A DNA stretch of 64,000 bases, from the NCBI RefSeq assembly GCF_051251125.1, contig NZ_JBPCZL010000001.1. One strand, written 5' to 3'. The notes beneath the pieces were generated by a model that saw only the letters and a list, made by a program, of their open reading frames with translations, ran no database searches and was not told the DNA's origin. This DNA comes from Carnimonas bestiolae (GTDB taxonomy: Bacteria > Pseudomonadota > Gammaproteobacteria > Pseudomonadales > Halomonadaceae). This document shows, piece by piece, positions 62,798-64,000 of this stretch. Position 1 is the stretch's first letter. The number at the start of each line of letters is the position of its first letter. Both the position numbers and the translations under genes were made by a program.

Positions 62798-62813
62798 GAA
62801 AAAAAGCACTTTT
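62788..62813. promoter_or_regulatory. Inverted repeat AAAAGTGC-N10-GCACTTTT over the -35
   Basis: A perfect 8-bp inverted repeat that covers the proposed -35 of the lipoprotein promoter. It could be a regulator-binding site; on the + strand it also looks like a weak terminator, but no + strand gene ends here. Confidence 0.45.
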
Positions 62814-63463
62814 CCCTCCCCTTCGATCGAGATCATCAATGAGATCTTGCTGAGCTATAACCCAATAACTCACAGAAATTAAAATGCTGACAAATGTCGG
62901 AAATATTAGTTACAAAAAAGCAACACAAGTGTCGAAAATACAAGTCACTCACGCGCCACCAGCAGACATCTCACCGCATGATTGACTAGGAGCCACGATA
63001 AAACTCAGCGAACATGATATCCACAAAATTTATTTAGTGAGCTATCGCTCAATAGCATATTCAAGGCCGATAGAAGAAGCTTTCGTCCAGACTCTCGAAA
63101 AACATCAAAGCAATAGCTGCCATTCCTGAAAAATGCACACCGTTATGTATAGAAATCACCGAAGTTACGTTCGATGAGGAGGCATTGCGGTCGTGATAGC
63201 TAATCGATGGAGATTATTATCTGACACCTATGTGACAGGCCTACCGGGTATGGGGCGTTATAGGATAAAAAGTGGGCAAAAGATCTATATTGCGCTCGCC
63301 GACCGTGGCGAGTGACGTTGACGGAGTCTTTAGAGTGAGCCGTGGAGCGTGCCTGCTACTCACGCACGCCTCGGTGCTCTAGTACTCTCTCCAGGAAGAG
63401 TTTTTCCGGCCGGTGGCCGCTTCACCAGCCAGCCTCCGCGCTCTCCGGCCTTTCCTCCAGCCA
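62814..63463. other. Gene-free region upstream of the lipoprotein and downstream of the rRNA operon
   Basis: About 650 bp. It is A+T-rich from 62850 to 63250, then G+C-rich. No open frame with coding character, no tRNA and no recognised element was found apart from the rRNA terminator at its right end. Confidence 0.5.
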
Positions 63464-63502
63464 AAGAAAAACCCTCGACCGGTGCTAACCAATCGAGGGT
63501 TT
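63464..63502 (-). terminator. rRNA operon terminator
   Basis: AAACCCTCGA ... TCGAGGGTTT, with a TTTTTC tail on the minus strand, 9 bp past the 3' end of 5S rRNA. Confidence 0.88.
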
Positions 63503-63510
63503 GGAATAAA

Positions 63511-63629
63511 TGCCTGACGATGACCTACTCTCACATGGGGAATCCCCACACTACCATCGGCGCTAAGCGGTTTCACTTCTGAGTTCGGCATGGGATCAGG
63601 TGGTGCCCGTTTGCTAAGGTCGTCAGGCA
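63511..63629 (-). rRNA. rrf: 5S ribosomal RNA
   Basis: About 119 nt. Read on the minus strand it begins TGCCTGACGA and ends with the complementary TCGTCAGGCA (helix I). It holds the highly conserved segments CCATGCCGAACTCAGAAGTG and GCGCCGATGGTAGTGTGGGG of gammaproteobacterial 5S. Ends are set by the terminal helix. Confidence 0.97.
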
Positions 63630-63782
63630 AAACTGGTGCTGCTATCCGACTCACTAGTGGCTAGCGGCCTGCTCTACAGGCGCGGATAACAACGAATTCG
63701 GTAAATCATGCTGAGCGAGATGCGTCTCTCCGTATCCGGATTAACTCGTTTTTATCGGCTCGACATAACCACTTGGGGTTAT

Positions 63783-64000
<218 letters not shown>

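Noticed and set aside
62097..62853. Long + strand open frames over the second lipoprotein gene (Ser/Ala/Leu-rich)
   Set aside because: They are mirror images of the repetitive minus-strand coding sequence; the minus strand has the lipobox, ribosome-binding site and terminator.
63349..63654. Open frames on both strands over the rRNA terminator and 5S gene
   Set aside because: They cover structural RNA and its terminator; no coding evidence.

Overview
This 64 kb window (roughly 57% G+C by eye) is ordinary chromosome from a gammaproteobacterium. I infer the halophile family Halomonadaceae (Halomonas-like). The support is the conserved block rpsB-tsf-pyrH-frr-uppS-cdsA-rseP-bamA-skp-lpxD-fabZ-lpxA-lpxB-rnhB-dnaE-accA-tilS, gammaproteobacterial 5S and 23S rRNA, a FolM/Fre/UbiD group, and acidic surface-lipoprotein sequence. 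Genus and species cannot be fixed without a database search. No prophage, insertion sequence, CRISPR array or tRNA gene was seen.

Layout. 1-4.4 kb: 3' part of tatC, a UbiM/UbiH-type hydroxylase, gloA, tag, metR. 4.4-6.7 kb: an RstB/RstA-type two-component pair. 6.7-7.6 kb: about 900 bp with no clear gene but two stacked hairpins, then an unrecognised small conserved-looking protein. 8-13 kb: flavin reductase, an Lrp/AsnC regulator divergent from a very large putA. 13.3-15.6 kb: dps, then a DAHP synthase gene preceded by what reads as a complete transcription attenuator with an aromatic leader peptide. 15.9-20.4 kb: folM-fre-ubiD and rho. 20.9-41 kb: one long leftward block for translation, nucleotides, isoprenoid and phospholipid synthesis, outer-membrane assembly, lipid A, replication and fatty-acid initiation. 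41.4-48.2 kb: rightward map-glnD-arsC/spx-like-dapD-dapE-unknown. 48.3-61 kb: a membrane-anchored cold-shock-domain protein, slyX, trxB, acnA, a CnoX-like protein, patB, ybaK, DUF501, LOG, tas, yaaA and a Tim44-domain protein. 61.3-62.7 kb: two paralogous lipoproteins built of 11-residue repeats. 63.5-64 kb: the 3' end of an rRNA operon (5S and the tail of 23S).

Most of the window is housekeeping. The long leftward block joins envelope construction (UppS, CdsA, RseP, BamA, Skp, LpxD/FabZ/LpxA/LpxB) to protein and DNA synthesis. The map-dap side supplies N-terminal processing, PII nitrogen signalling and meso-diaminopimelate.

The parts I rate most worth a second look are: (1) the attenuator upstream of DAHP synthase, with leader codons Tyr-Phe-Gly-Tyr-Trp-Phe, a perfect 15-bp terminator and a competing antiterminator, plus a second aromatic-rich mini-ORF between terminator and gene; (2) the pair of lipoproteins whose 33-bp DNA repeats encode 11-residue Ala/Ser/Asp units resembling group-3 LEA proteins; (3) absence of dxr from its usual slot between cdsA and rseP; (4) a membrane-tethered cold-shock domain; (5) a PutA without its DNA-binding domain beside an Lrp-type regulator with a 13-bp palindrome between them. 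All assignments rest on reading the sequence and remembered family features; no searches were run.
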